Shown piece after piece: positions 16,106 to 24,570 of a stretch of DNA of 64,000 bases. Made by a program: the position numbers and the translations under genes. The notes beneath the pieces were generated by a model, which worked only from the letters and a program-made list of their open reading frames with translations, did not search any database and was not told the DNA's origin. The stretch is taken from NCBI RefSeq assembly GCF_003431825.1, contig NZ_CP020083.1:1237001-1301000 (forward strand), in the 5' to 3' direction. The stretch is from Blastomonas fulva (GTDB taxonomy: Bacteria > Pseudomonadota > Alphaproteobacteria > Sphingomonadales > Sphingomonadaceae). The first letter of the stretch is position 1. Every line of letters starts with the position of its first letter.

Positions 16106-16354
16106 CCGTCATCCGCGCTGCCGTGTTACGCACGGGAGCAGGATGGCGCAGGAGTCGCTGAGTAGTGATGACAAACCGGTCAGACCGGGGGTCGGCAAAA
16201 CCCAGGGGGTCACAGCGCTTCGAGCGCGATGACGTGATTAGGGAGCCAACCTGCGGACTTCATCAGGGCCAGCAGCCATGCGGTGCTGCACGAACAGGCC
16301 GAACACATGGATGCACCCGACCGGTGCTCATCGCTAAACAAAAGCTCTTGCGCC
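16106..16354 (+). ncRNA. Candidate bridge RNA region of IS110-family copy 1
   Basis: Non-coding 3' tail between the transposase stop and the right subterminal repeat. Positions 16253-16320 (gcggacttcatcagggcc... to atgcaccc) recur almost unchanged at 17714-17778 and in diverged form at 32627-32692, each time at the same place relative to an IS110 gene end. Conservation without an open frame, at the place where IS1111-type elements encode bridge RNA, supports a structured RNA. The RNA ends and guide loops were not resolved. Confidence 0.5.
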
Positions 16355-16372
16355 ACAGGGGTCGTCCACACA

Positions 16373-16439
16373 TGGACCTACAACGGCCCATCATTGCACA
16401 GCTACGCTCGTGCAGGAGTCGTCCACGCCATCACGTCAG
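16373..16439. repeat. 67-bp perfect inverted repeat, right copy
   Basis: Exact reverse complement of 15002-15068. It lies 3 bp outside the IS right subterminal repeat, so it looks like the left end of another copy of the same element, inverted and truncated. Confidence 0.93.
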
Positions 16440-16554
16440 CTTGTTCATCCGCCACGCCGGCATCGATCGCGCCAAGGCGAAGGTCAGCCTTGCCAACATC
16501 GCCTACAACATAGGCCGTCTGATCTTCCACGAACGACGACTGGCTCCAGGGTAA
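16440..16554 (+). pseudogene. 3' fragment of an IS5-type transposase gene
   Basis: The frame ends FIRHAGIDRAKAKVSLANIA then YNIGRLIFHERR, the characteristic C-terminus of IS5-like DDE transposases (typical form ...AKLTLANLAYNFDRLIFHERR). The homology starts abruptly at the inner edge of the 67-bp repeat, so the rest of the gene has been removed. About 300 bp to its right (16555-16859) hold no gene and are probably the decayed end of this element. Confidence 0.7.
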
Positions 16555-16859
16555 GTGTGCCCGAAATCCAGAAAATCCAACCAAGAGCCGGTGATCAAAC
16601 CCCAAAACGCTCAACATCAACGGGCATATTCGACTCTCAAGACGCAATCAGCACCTCCGCGCCGCCAAACTCAGGGGGGATAGGGGTGTCCATGTCTGCG
16701 GGACGTAAGTTACAGATGGCCTGACAGTCGACCGGTGCCCTGGAACCCAACGGTGCAAAATGGCACACGATGCCGCCCTTTATGCGGACTAGGGCGCGCG
16801 GATCTCCATCCTTGGCAACGATCTCGCATCGAAAGGCCGGATACGTTCTTGCAGATTGC

Positions 16860-17231
16860 TCAGAACATCCGACACAAACCGCTTGCCGACGGGGCGGGCC
16901 CTACGTTTGCGCAACCGGCAGAGCGTTGGGCCTTGATGTAGCTGCTGTTGATCTGGCTGGTTTCGGCAACCCAGCCTTCCTCTGTCAGTGCCTCCAGGAT
17001 GCCGGTCCAGACATCCCGTCGGCTCCACCTATTCCAGCGATTGTAGACCATGGCGGAAGGACCGTATTCGGGTGGATAGTCCGCCCGGCGACCGCCGCAT
17101 TTGAGCATTTGAATGATGCCCGAGATAACCCTGCGATCATCGACCGGCCGCGCTCCGAGCTGGTTCCTCGGCAAGTGCGGCTCGATCGCAGCCCATGCTT
17201 GATCCGACAACCAGAACAACGAACGCGACAT
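16860..17231 (-). pseudogene. Truncated IS5-family transposase (IS427-like ORFA)
   Basis: Starts MSRSLFWLSDQAWAAIEPHL, with DDRRVISGIIQMLKCGGR and the WNRWSRRDVW motif of the IS5-family N-terminal domain. Similarity to the family fades after INSSYIKAQRSAG (the first catalytic Asp region), where the sequence shifts frame and reads into an early stop at 16860. The catalytic second half is not recognisable. The frame opens further upstream at 17321, but MSRSLFW is the usual start. Non-functional remnant. Confidence 0.75.
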
Positions 17232-17329
17232 TCTCAAAGCCTCCTGTCTCACCGGAGACTTCCTGAATCGATGTGTGCGTCGATTTTCAAGAAGCTGATT
17301 GGGTTTGGACCCTAACACCACGGTCGTAC

Positions 17330-17581
17330 AGTTCCGGCGGCAAGGAACGGCTCGGCGCCATTACTAAGCAGGGTAATGGATACCTTAGGCGCCTCTTTAT
17401 CGTTGGCGCTACGGCCGTGCTGCGCATGACACGCAAGTATTAGACGAAGCAACCATGGCTGGCCAGGCTGCTGATGACCAAGCCGACAAAGATCGCAAGC
17501 GTGGCGCTGGCCAAAAAAATCGCCCGGGTCGCTTGGGCTATCATGAGCCGAGGAGAGGTATATCGATCGGCAGCGACCTGA
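17330..17581 (+). pseudogene. 3' fragment of a third IS110-family transposase gene
   Basis: Reads SSGGKERLGAITKQGNGYLR, then an in-frame TAG, then TKQPWLARLLMTKPTKIASV and a final stop at 17579-17581. It aligns with the last ~85 codons of copy 1. The 5' part is missing: the sequence switches from IS5-type DNA at about 17330. It is followed by the same conserved 3' non-coding block as the intact copies. Confidence 0.85.
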
Positions 17582-17831
17582 GCTCTAGGGGTCAGAAAGC
17601 GCATTTACGAGATGGTGCAGGGTGAACAAATGGTGATGACAGATCGGAGATTGTCGAAACCCAAGGGGAGCAAACGCAAACTAAGCGCGTTGGCGTGATC
17701 AGGGAAACGATCCGCGGACTTCATCAGGGCCAGCAGCCATGCGGTGCTGCGCGAACAGGCCGAACACATGGATGCACCTGGCGGGTGGTTAAAAACACCA
17801 AAAAACCTCTTGTGCTGCGGGAGACGTCCAC
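17582..17831 (+). ncRNA. Remnant bridge-RNA region of the third IS110-family copy
   Basis: Carries the conserved block at 17714-17778, nearly identical to 16253-16320, and a right subterminal repeat gcgggagacgtccac at 17817-17831. The associated transposase is broken, so if transcribed this RNA would have to work in trans with another copy's enzyme. Confidence 0.4.
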
Positions 17832-18670
17832 ATGCGCCTGCATCATTCGGCTCCCTGCCATACCTGCCGGAAAGCGCCCGGCATGCGCTGGTCGTGCTGC
17901 CGAGTGCCGGTCAGCCATAGTCCACGCCCCGGCCGATGTCACCGGCGACATAGTCTGGCCGGTCTGATACCGATTCTGATCCGCATGCAAAAGAGATGCC
18001 GCTGTGCAGATAGCATCGACCGCGCAATGATGCTGAGACCCCGATTTTCCTAGGATGCAAATATTTCCAAGAAAAACAATATTTTACTCAAAGATCAGGC
18101 CGTGACTAGCCATGGCTCGGCCCGTTAGGACGCATCGATTGCGCAGCGAGGCGCTGAAAGACGTTGACTGGACCGGCCGATGCGGCGTTATCAGGCCCGC
18201 CTTGATAGACTGGATCGAAGGCAGTGGATCGACTATGAGCACCCCAATTCAGAGGGAAGAGGGGAGAGGGGAGAATATTGATATGGCTTGCCTGCGCAAA
18301 ATGGGTCCATCGTCAAGAGCTGGAGCAGGGGATGGAATTAACGCGACAGGTGCGTTTGCGGCGCCTGCAAACTGACCGGAGCCGAACAAAACCGGTTTCG
18401 TTCTTTTTGCGCCAGCGGTTCAGGACATGTCGATCTTGAGCAGCGTATTCGCCGCGATCTCAAAGTCAGTTTACAATGCACAAGGTTCTTCACTGATGGG
18501 ATGGCGTCGGATCTGTCCGCCCCTTCCATTCGCGCTGTTCCGACGGTGCGGGGGTCGGGCCATCGTGACTTTCGAGGGGTTAAACAAGGCATGTCGCCCT
18601 GCGAGAGATCCAGCAATCGCCCGCTTTCTGATTTCGAACCTATTCGTCAAAAAAGCCCAGGAATTACGAA
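17832..18670. other. Gene-free stretch between IS remnants and the PglF-like gene
   Basis: About 840 bp. No supportable gene is seen; the frames here lack domain character. Around 18059-18084 there is an AT-rich inverted repeat (aaatatt, 12-bp spacer, aatattt). The last ~300 bp presumably include the promoter of the downstream dehydratase gene, whose ribosome-binding site is the agga at about 18658-18661. Confidence 0.4.
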
Positions 18671-20593
18671 ATGATCAGTCCGAGAATATATGCATTTGCG
18701 GACGCAGTCCTGAAGCTCGACCGAAGCTACAAGCGGCTTCTGGTGATCCTGACCGATGCGGTGCTCTGCGTTTGCGCGGTTCAGGTCTCGTTCCTGATGC
18801 GCATCGGTGAATGGGCCCTGTTTGACCGTGCGAGCCATATCGTTACGCTGATCGCGCTGGCGCTGTGGGCGCCGATCTATACCTATACGGGGACCTATCG
18901 CACGATCTTCCGGTTTGCCGGCGTCGGGACGATGGCGGCGCTCATGCGCACGACCATGGCGTTTGCGACGCCCATCATCGTCCTGTTCATGATCTGGACG
19001 ATTCCCGGGGTTCCCAGGACCCTCGGCCTCATCCTGCCGATTATATTCTTCGCCTTTCTGTGCCTCAGCCGGATCGTGGCGCGCTACATGATCATTGACG
19101 TCCTGACCCAGCGGCATTTTGCGGGGGAGCCGCGCCGCGTGCTCGTCTATGGTGCAGGATCGTCCGGTCGACAGCTGGTCAGTTCGCTCAAGCACGAGCC
19201 CGGAATGCAGGTGACGGGTTTTGTCGATGACGACCATCGCCTGAAGGGACAGACGCTTGACGATTACATGATTTACAAGCCCAGCGAGCTCCCGCAGCTA
19301 ATCGAGCGCTACAAGTTGACCGACATCATGCTGGCAATGCCCAGCAACACCAAGGCGAAGAACCGGGATATCGTTGCAAGCCTGGAGAAATACGGCCTGC
19401 ACGTGCGGACGCTGCCGGGCATTTCGGAACTGGTCAAGGGAAGGATCACCAGCCAGGATCTGCGCGAGATCAATGTCGAGGACCTGCTGGGCCGCGACTG
19501 CGTTCCGGCCAGCATCCATCTCATGGGCAAAACGATCGTCGGCAAGACCGTGATGGTTACCGGGGCCGGAGGATCGATCGGCAGCGAACTGTGCCGCAAG
19601 ATCGTGATGCTCCAGCCACGCGTTCTGGTGCTGGTCGAAATGACCGAATACGCCCTGTACGCCATCGAGCAGGAACTCACCGAACTCCTCGCGCGCAATC
19701 CTAGCGACATGCAGGTGCGGATCGTCGCCGAGCTGGCCAATGTGTCCAATCCCGATCTTGTCGAACGCATGGTCGAGCGCTGGAAGCCTCATACCATCTT
19801 TCATGCAGCCGCCTACAAGCATGTTCCGCTGGTCGAGGAAAACCCGATCGGCGGCATCAGCAACAACGTCTTCGGAACCCTGAATGTGGCGCTCGCCGCG
19901 GAACGCAAGAAAGTCTCGCACTTCATTCTGGTCAGTACCGACAAGGCGGTACGGCCCACCAACATCATGGGCGCGACCAAGCGGGTCTGCGAGCAGATTC
20001 TGCAAGCGCGCGCCGCGCTGAAGACGGGAACGTGCTTTTCGATGGTCCGGTTCGGCAACGTTCTGGGATCGAGCGGCTCTGTCGTCCCTCGGTTCGAGAA
20101 GCAGATCCGCAACGGCGGACCCGTGACCCTGACGCATCGCGACGTCGTGCGCTATTTCATGACCATTCCCGAAGCTGCGGAACTAGTGATCCAAGCCGGC
20201 GCCATGGCCAATGGCGGGGAGGTGTTCGTGCTCGACATGGGCAGCCCGGTCCGGATCATCGACCTGGCCAGCCGCATGGTGCGCCTGGCGGGCCTGACAG
20301 TGCAGGACGCCCAAAATCCCGAGGGCGATATCGAGATCCGGGAAGTGGGATTACGGCCCGGCGAAAAGCTCTACGAGGAGCTGCTGATCGGCGACAATGC
20401 CATGCCGACCGAACATTCGCGGATCATGCGCGCCAACGAGGATTTCATCCCTTGGGACGAGCTCACCGTCGCGCTGGCACAGATGCAGGACACCATCAAT
20501 GGCGGGCGGCGCGAAGAGGCGCTGGCCATCCTGCGCAGGCTCGTACCGGAATATTCGCCGCAAAAGCACGAGCCCGTTCTGGTCTCGAGCTGA
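18671..20593 (+). CDS. Membrane-anchored UDP-GlcNAc 4,6-dehydratase, PglF/WbpM/CapD type
   Basis: 640 aa, the long form of the family. About four N-terminal membrane helices (residues ~20-140) are followed by a CoA_binding_3-like Rossmann domain (RRVLVYGAGSSGRQLVSSL) and the catalytic SDR domain (TVMVTGAGGSIGSELCRK). The active site reads STDKAVRPTNIMGATKR, with Met/Lys in place of Tyr/Lys as in PglF/WbpM. It makes UDP-4-keto-6-deoxy-GlcNAc (C5 retained), the precursor of bacillosamine, QuiNAc or FucNAc sugars. The next gene is a DegT-type aminotransferase, which would act on the 4-keto group. Start ATG has an agga ribosome site 9-10 nt upstream. Confidence 0.92.
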   Translation: MISPRIYAFADAVLKLDRSYKRLLVILTDAVLCVCAVQVSFLMRIGEWALFDRASHIVTLIALALWAPIYTYTGTYRTIFRFAGVGTMAALMRTTMAFATPIIVLFMIWTIPGVPRTLGLILPIIFFAFLCLSRIVARYMIIDVLTQRHFAGEPRRVLVYGAGSSGRQLVSSLKHEPGMQVTGFVDDDHRLKGQTLDDYMIYKPSELPQLIERYKLTDIMLAMPSNTKAKNRDIVASLEKYGLHVRTLPGISELVKGRITSQDLREINVEDLLGRDCVPASIHLMGKTIVGKTVMVTGAGGSIGSELCRKIVMLQPRVLVLVEMTEYALYAIEQELTELLARNPSDMQVRIVAELANVSNPDLVERMVERWKPHTIFHAAAYKHVPLVEENPIGGISNNVFGTLNVALAAERKKVSHFILVSTDKAVRPTNIMGATKRVCEQILQARAALKTGTCFSMVRFGNVLGSSGSVVPRFEKQIRNGGPVTLTHRDVVRYFMTIPEAAELVIQAGAMANGGEVFVLDMGSPVRIIDLASRMVRLAGLTVQDAQNPEGDIEIREVGLRPGEKLYEELLIGDNAMPTEHSRIMRANEDFIPWDELTVALAQMQDTINGGRREEALAILRRLVPEYSPQKHEPVLVSS

Positions 20594-20915
20594 TCCACCC
20601 CGGGGCAGTTCGGGGGGCCGGGCGGTGCAGGCGACACGCCGCCATTGGGCACAGCTAGCGGGACGGAGCGCGCCGACCCGACGCCCTCTCAATGGCCATC
20701 GTCTCCTTTCAGGCAAGCCCCGTACCCGGGACCGATCGCATCGGGCCTGTACGGGCGATTGTTCGCCACCACCGTTGCACATTGGCCGATTTCGATTATT
20801 AGCTGCGTCTGCCCAAGCTTGGCCTGCGCAAGCCGGGGTTGGCGTGCGAGACCATTGCCTCCGTACCGAAGACATCGTCGCGTCCTTTTTGTCGATCAAG
20901 ATTAGGTCATTTTTT
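20594..20915. other. Intergenic gap inside the dehydratase-aminotransferase pair
   Basis: 322 bp with no supportable gene. The last 40 bp are T-rich (tcatttttt) just before the aminotransferase ATG and lack a strong Shine-Dalgarno. A separate promoter for the aminotransferase is possible; none could be defined. Confidence 0.35.
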
Positions 20916-22094
20916 ATGCTGAATAGTGGCTTTTCCCCTTGGCCAAGCTTTTCGGAAGCGGAAGCAAAGGCAGTGTTTGACGTAATAAAATCAAACCGGG
21001 TCAACTACTGGACCGGGACTGAATGCCGGGAGTTCGAAAAGGAATTTGCGGCCTGGAGCAGTGCCGGCCACGCGATCGCGCTGGCGAACGGAACCCTGGC
21101 GCTGGATCTGGCACTGCGCGCGCTCGGCATTGGCCAAGGCGACGAGGTTATTGTCACGCCCCGTACCTTTATCGCGTCAATATCGTGCGTCGTGACCGCC
21201 GGCGCGACCCCGGTTTTCGCCGATGTCGACCTCGACAGCGGGAATATCTTCGCCGAATCGATTGCCAGGTGCATCACCCCCCGGACCCGGGCGGTCATTC
21301 CCGTTCATCTGGGCGGCTGGCCCTGCGACATGGACGCGATCATGGCACTGGCCCGCCAGCACGGACTGGTCGTAATCGAGGATTGTGCGCAGGCGCATGG
21401 TGCTCGCGTCGGCGCGCATTCGGTCGGCACGATCGGGGATGTCGGGGCATGGTCCTTCTGTCAGGACAAGATCATGACCACCGGTGGCGAAGGCGGCATG
21501 GTCACTTGCAACAGCGACAAGCTCTGGACCGCCATGTGGTCGTACAAGGACCATGGCAAGAGTTGGGATGCGGTTTACAACCGTCAGCATCCCCCGGGTT
21601 TCCGCTGGGTGCATGAGAGCTTCGGCACTAATTGGCGGATGCTGGAGGTCCAGGCTGCAATCGGACGGATCCAGCTGCGCGAGATGGAAGGCTGGACCAA
21701 GCGCCGTACCGAGATTGCCGGGCGCATCCGGCAGGCGCTGCTTCCCTTCGACGGAGCTGTACGCATCCCCGTACCGTCGGAGCGATTGACTCATGCCTAT
21801 TACCGGCTCTATGCTTATGTTAAGTTGGAAGGGCTTGCCGACGGCTGGGGCCGCGAACGGATCATTGCCGAGGTCAACGCCCGCGGTGTTCCTCTGCTCC
21901 ACGGCTCATGCTCGGAAGTCTATCTGGAAAAGGCCTTTGACGGCACCCCGTACCGCCCTCAGGACAGGCTGCCAAATGCACGTCAGCTGGGCGAAACCAG
22001 CCTGATGTTCCTTGTCCACCCCACGTTGACGGACGATGAGGTAGCGCGGACGGTCGCTGCCGTGGAAGAGGTCATGCGAGCTGCAGCTGCTTAG
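20916..22094 (+). CDS. DegT/DnrJ/EryC1-family PLP-dependent sugar aminotransferase
   Basis: 392 aa. The ATG at 20916 gives MLNSGFSPWPSFSEAEAKAV; the frame is open further upstream but that part is unlike the family. Fold-type I features: NGTLALDLALRALGIGQGDE, VIPVHLGGWPCDMDAI, EDCAQAHGA (Asp contacting the PLP ring nitrogen) and SFCQDKIMTTGGEGG with the Schiff-base Lys. Such enzymes transfer an amino group from glutamate to the 3- or 4-keto carbon of a nucleotide sugar. After a PglF-like dehydratase the expected product is a UDP-4-amino-4,6-dideoxy sugar. Its end overlaps the convergent FkbM gene by 23 bp. Confidence 0.88.
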   Translation: MLNSGFSPWPSFSEAEAKAVFDVIKSNRVNYWTGTECREFEKEFAAWSSAGHAIALANGTLALDLALRALGIGQGDEVIVTPRTFIASISCVVTAGATPVFADVDLDSGNIFAESIARCITPRTRAVIPVHLGGWPCDMDAIMALARQHGLVVIEDCAQAHGARVGAHSVGTIGDVGAWSFCQDKIMTTGGEGGMVTCNSDKLWTAMWSYKDHGKSWDAVYNRQHPPGFRWVHESFGTNWRMLEVQAAIGRIQLREMEGWTKRRTEIAGRIRQALLPFDGAVRIPVPSERLTHAYYRLYAYVKLEGLADGWGRERIIAEVNARGVPLLHGSCSEVYLEKAFDGTPYRPQDRLPNARQLGETSLMFLVHPTLTDDEVARTVAAVEEVMRAAAA

Positions 22095-22875
22095 CCTTTT
22101 CGAGCGGTAGGCAGAAGCTGTTGGTGGGCGTCGGGGAGTTTGGGCCATAAGGCTTCAGCTCCTCGTCGAGGACAACATAGCCGTTGGCATGAAACAGCGC
22201 GAACACCGCGTCGTGCGTCTGGTTGGTCTCGATCATGATGATTGGGCTGTGTTCGGCCAGCACCTTCTGCATGCCGCGGACGACGAGCTCTTCTGCACCT
22301 TCGACGTCGATCTTGATGAAATCCGGCGAAAGGTTGTTGCGCGAGACAAAGCCGTCCAGCGTGACCGCCTGAACCGTTTCGACGTTCACTGACGGCTTGA
22401 TCCCGGCGACCTTGGCATTGGCCTCGAGCCCGGCAAAATCGGAGATCAGCGAATTGTTCTGGCCCGACAGGTTCTCGGTGAAGAACTTTACCTCGCCCTC
22501 GGTGTCAGATACCGCCAGCTCGTGAAGCCGGATGGTCGAGGATTGCGCGATATTGCCCTTGATATAAGTCAGGTTGGTGCGGCCGGGCTCGAACACATGG
22601 ACCTGCCCCTGCGGCCCGACGAGCTTGGCGAAATACAGGCTGATATAGCCGATGTGCCCCCCGACCTCGAGCACCGTCTGGCCCGGCGAGATCAGGCGCG
22701 CAAAGTTGAGCATCACACCCGCTTCACGGTTCTTGCCGTGATACCAGTAGCCCTTGTGCGTGAAGGTGTTGAGACAGATCTTCTTGTCCTCCACCCAATG
22801 GTGCCGGATCTTGACGTCCATGTTGGTGGCCTTGAGGATCTTCAGTGCAAGGGTACGCATCGTCGGACTTTCCAT
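22072..22875 (-). CDS. FkbM-family SAM-dependent methyltransferase
   Basis: 267 aa. The S-adenosylmethionine site is VLEVGGHIGYISLYFAKLVG followed by VHVFEPGRTN; the family's second signature is PDFIKIDVEGAEELVVRGM. FkbM proteins O-methylate sugars or natural products. In a polysaccharide locus it probably methylates a sugar hydroxyl, which can cap or decorate the chain. An internal ATG at 22860 has the better ribosome-binding spacing and may be the real start. Last gene of the leftward run; 3' end overlaps the convergent aminotransferase. Confidence 0.85.
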   Translation of the reverse strand: MESPTMRTLALKILKATNMDVKIRHHWVEDKKICLNTFTHKGYWYHGKNREAGVMLNFARLISPGQTVLEVGGHIGYISLYFAKLVGPQGQVHVFEPGRTNLTYIKGNIAQSSTIRLHELAVSDTEGEVKFFTENLSGQNNSLISDFAGLEANAKVAGIKPSVNVETVQAVTLDGFVSRNNLSPDFIKIDVEGAEELVVRGMQKVLAEHSPIIMIETNQTHDAVFALFHANGYVVLDEELKPYGPNSPTPTNSFCLPLEKAKQLQLA

Positions 22876-22928
22876 ATCAGCGGTAAGGGGGCTGCATTAT
22901 AGAACTCGTCTCACGAGTCCATGGCAAA

Positions 22929-23588
22929 TTACGGCATGCGTTGCTCGTGCAGCAACAATTGCGCCAGCTGTTCGATCGTGCCGATCGAATGACCGGGCCG
23001 GTTGCCGTCATGTTCGGCGATATCGGGCGGGGCGCGATGGATCGAAAGCGGTCCGGGGTCGAGCCAGATCGTGGTCCAGCCAAGACCGTTCGGTCCGATA
23101 AAGTCCTTTCGGCAATTGTCTGCCACATAGAAATAGGCCGAACCCGGAAAGTCCTGCATGACCTGCTGGAAGGCTACGGGCGACGGCTTGGTCGCGCCCA
23201 GCTCCTCGGAAATATAGGCCGGTACGTGCAGCAGGCCGAGCGCTGCCAGTTTCAGCCGCTGCGTCACGGCGCGGCCATCGGTGATGATGCAGATGCGATC
23301 GCCCCGGGCGGCAAGAGCATCGAACAGCGCGGCCATGCCAGGCCTCTGGCCGATGTCGGGAAAGTGCAACCGATAGCACCAGATCAGGGCATCGGCTGCC
23401 GATGCCGGAAATCCCGCACGGGTGCAGGCAAGATCGATGAAATTGTCGGGACAATCCAGCAGATCCTGCGCCAAGTCGATGCCGACGGTGTCCCGAATCA
23501 GCCCCGCAACCGCCCGCTTGCCTGACTGCACATAATCCGATTCGAGGTAGATCGTATCGTCCAGATCGAAAACGATAGTTCGGTTCAT
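22929..23588 (-). CDS. HAD-superfamily hydrolase, subfamily IA
   Basis: 219 aa. The ATG at 23588 lies one base after the ATP-grasp stop; it starts MNRTIVFDLDDTIYLE with the nucleophile motif DLDDT. Other HAD motifs are IITDG (motif II), GATKPSP (motif III Lys) and YVADNCRKDF (motif IV Asp). HAD-IA enzymes mostly remove phosphate from small substrates. Tight linkage to an ATP-grasp ligase and an initiating sugar transferase suggests dephosphorylation of a precursor or intermediate of the same modification. Substrate unknown. Confidence 0.82.
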   Translation of the reverse strand: MNRTIVFDLDDTIYLESDYVQSGKRAVAGLIRDTVGIDLAQDLLDCPDNFIDLACTRAGFPASAADALIWCYRLHFPDIGQRPGMAALFDALAARGDRICIITDGRAVTQRLKLAALGLLHVPAYISEELGATKPSPVAFQQVMQDFPGSAYFYVADNCRKDFIGPNGLGWTTIWLDPGPLSIHRAPPDIAEHDGNRPGHSIGTIEQLAQLLLHEQRMP

Positions 23589-23589
23589 G

Positions 23590-24570
23590 TCAGCTGGAGG
23601 CATGGTGCCGGACAAGGATCTTCGCATCATAGCGCAGCATGAGCAGGTCTTCTTCCCAACTGTCGCAAGGTTCCGGCGTTTTGCCCAGCATGTATTCGTC
23701 AATCAGCCAGCCGGGAAAGTCTGCGCCGGCTGCATAGCTCAGCGGATAACCGCCACCAAATCGAGGGTTGATCTCGATCGCATAGCAGCGTTGCGCCACG
23801 TCGTCGGTGAACACCTGAAGCGTAAGGCAACCCATGCCGCCCGGAATGCGTTTCAGCCGAGCCGCGAGATAGGCGTGCAGCCAGCCCCGGCGCGTGCAGC
23901 CCTTGCTGACCTCCCCGGCACGGGTTTCGATCCGCTGGCGCGGGACAATGGCGAGCACCTCGCCGGCGCGATCGCAATAGATGTCAACGGTCGTCTCGCC
24001 CCAATCGGGAGAGGCCAGCTCCATGTACATGCGGTCGGGATCGTCGCGCATCCCCTGATCGATCTCATCGGCCCGGTCCAGGCGGAAGGCACCGATGCTG
24101 CTGCTGCCACCTGCCGGCTTGGTAAAGCAGGGGAAGGTCAGCGCAGCGGGATCGAGAATGGCAAGCGTGTCGACACCCAGTTCTGAATAGAGGCGCGGTG
24201 TCAGGCGCTTGTCGCGACACAGAGCGATCAGCAGTTCATCGCTGACGACCAGCGTGACGCCCTGTTCGGCAAACTCCGCCTTGTGCTGCGCCATGACCAG
24301 TAGTTCAGTGTCGATCGTCGGGATGACCAGCGCGATGTCGAGCTCCCTGCACAGCGACAAAAGGGCCTGCGGATAATCGGGGCTCGTCACCCCAGGCAGG
24401 CTGTACTGGGAATCGGCCGCGACACAAGCCGAGGACAAGGCGGGCTTAAGGTCCGCACAATAGACCCGCGATGACGGCAGCCGCGCCCCGAGCGAGTCCT
24501 GAAAGGCCTGCATCAGCTCGACCCTTCGACCGGCGGATGTAAGCAGAATATTAGACCTTGCCACGTTCAC
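23590..24570 (-). CDS. ATP-grasp ligase (carbamoyl-phosphate-synthase/PylC-like fold)
   Basis: 326 aa. The GTG at 24570 overlaps the upstream TGA as GTGA and is preceded by aagg at good spacing; the longer frame from 24789 runs back through the previous gene. The N-terminus SNILLTSAGRRVELMQAFQD is the pre-ATP-grasp domain. FTKPAGGSSSIGAF is the ATP-binding lid, and AIEINPRFGGGYPLSYAAG holds the metal-binding Glu/Asn. Members join a carboxylate to an amine via an acyl phosphate. Between a phosphoglycosyl transferase and a HAD phosphatase it may attach an amino acid or acyl group to an amino sugar; that is inference. Confidence 0.82.
   Translation of the reverse strand: MNVARSNILLTSAGRRVELMQAFQDSLGARLPSSRVYCADLKPALSSACVAADSQYSLPGVTSPDYPQALLSLCRELDIALVIPTIDTELLVMAQHKAEFAEQGVTLVVSDELLIALCRDKRLTPRLYSELGVDTLAILDPAALTFPCFTKPAGGSSSIGAFRLDRADEIDQGMRDDPDRMYMELASPDWGETTVDIYCDRAGEVLAIVPRQRIETRAGEVSKGCTRRGWLHAYLAARLKRIPGGMGCLTLQVFTDDVAQRCYAIEINPRFGGGYPLSYAAGADFPGWLIDEYMLGKTPEPCDSWEEDLLMLRYDAKILVRHHASS

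Larger units (their letters stand above)
15015..16369 (+). mobile_element. IS110-family (IS1111-type) insertion sequence, copy 1
   Basis: About 1.36 kb bounded by short subterminal inverted repeats: left gtggacgactcctgc (15015-15029), right acaggggtcgtccac (16355-16369). The left leader before the transposase is short (~70 bp) and the right non-coding tail long (~265 bp). That is the IS1111-type layout, in which the guide RNA lies 3' of the gene. Exact ends and target core cannot be fixed without an empty site, because such elements leave no conventional target duplication. Confidence 0.75.
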
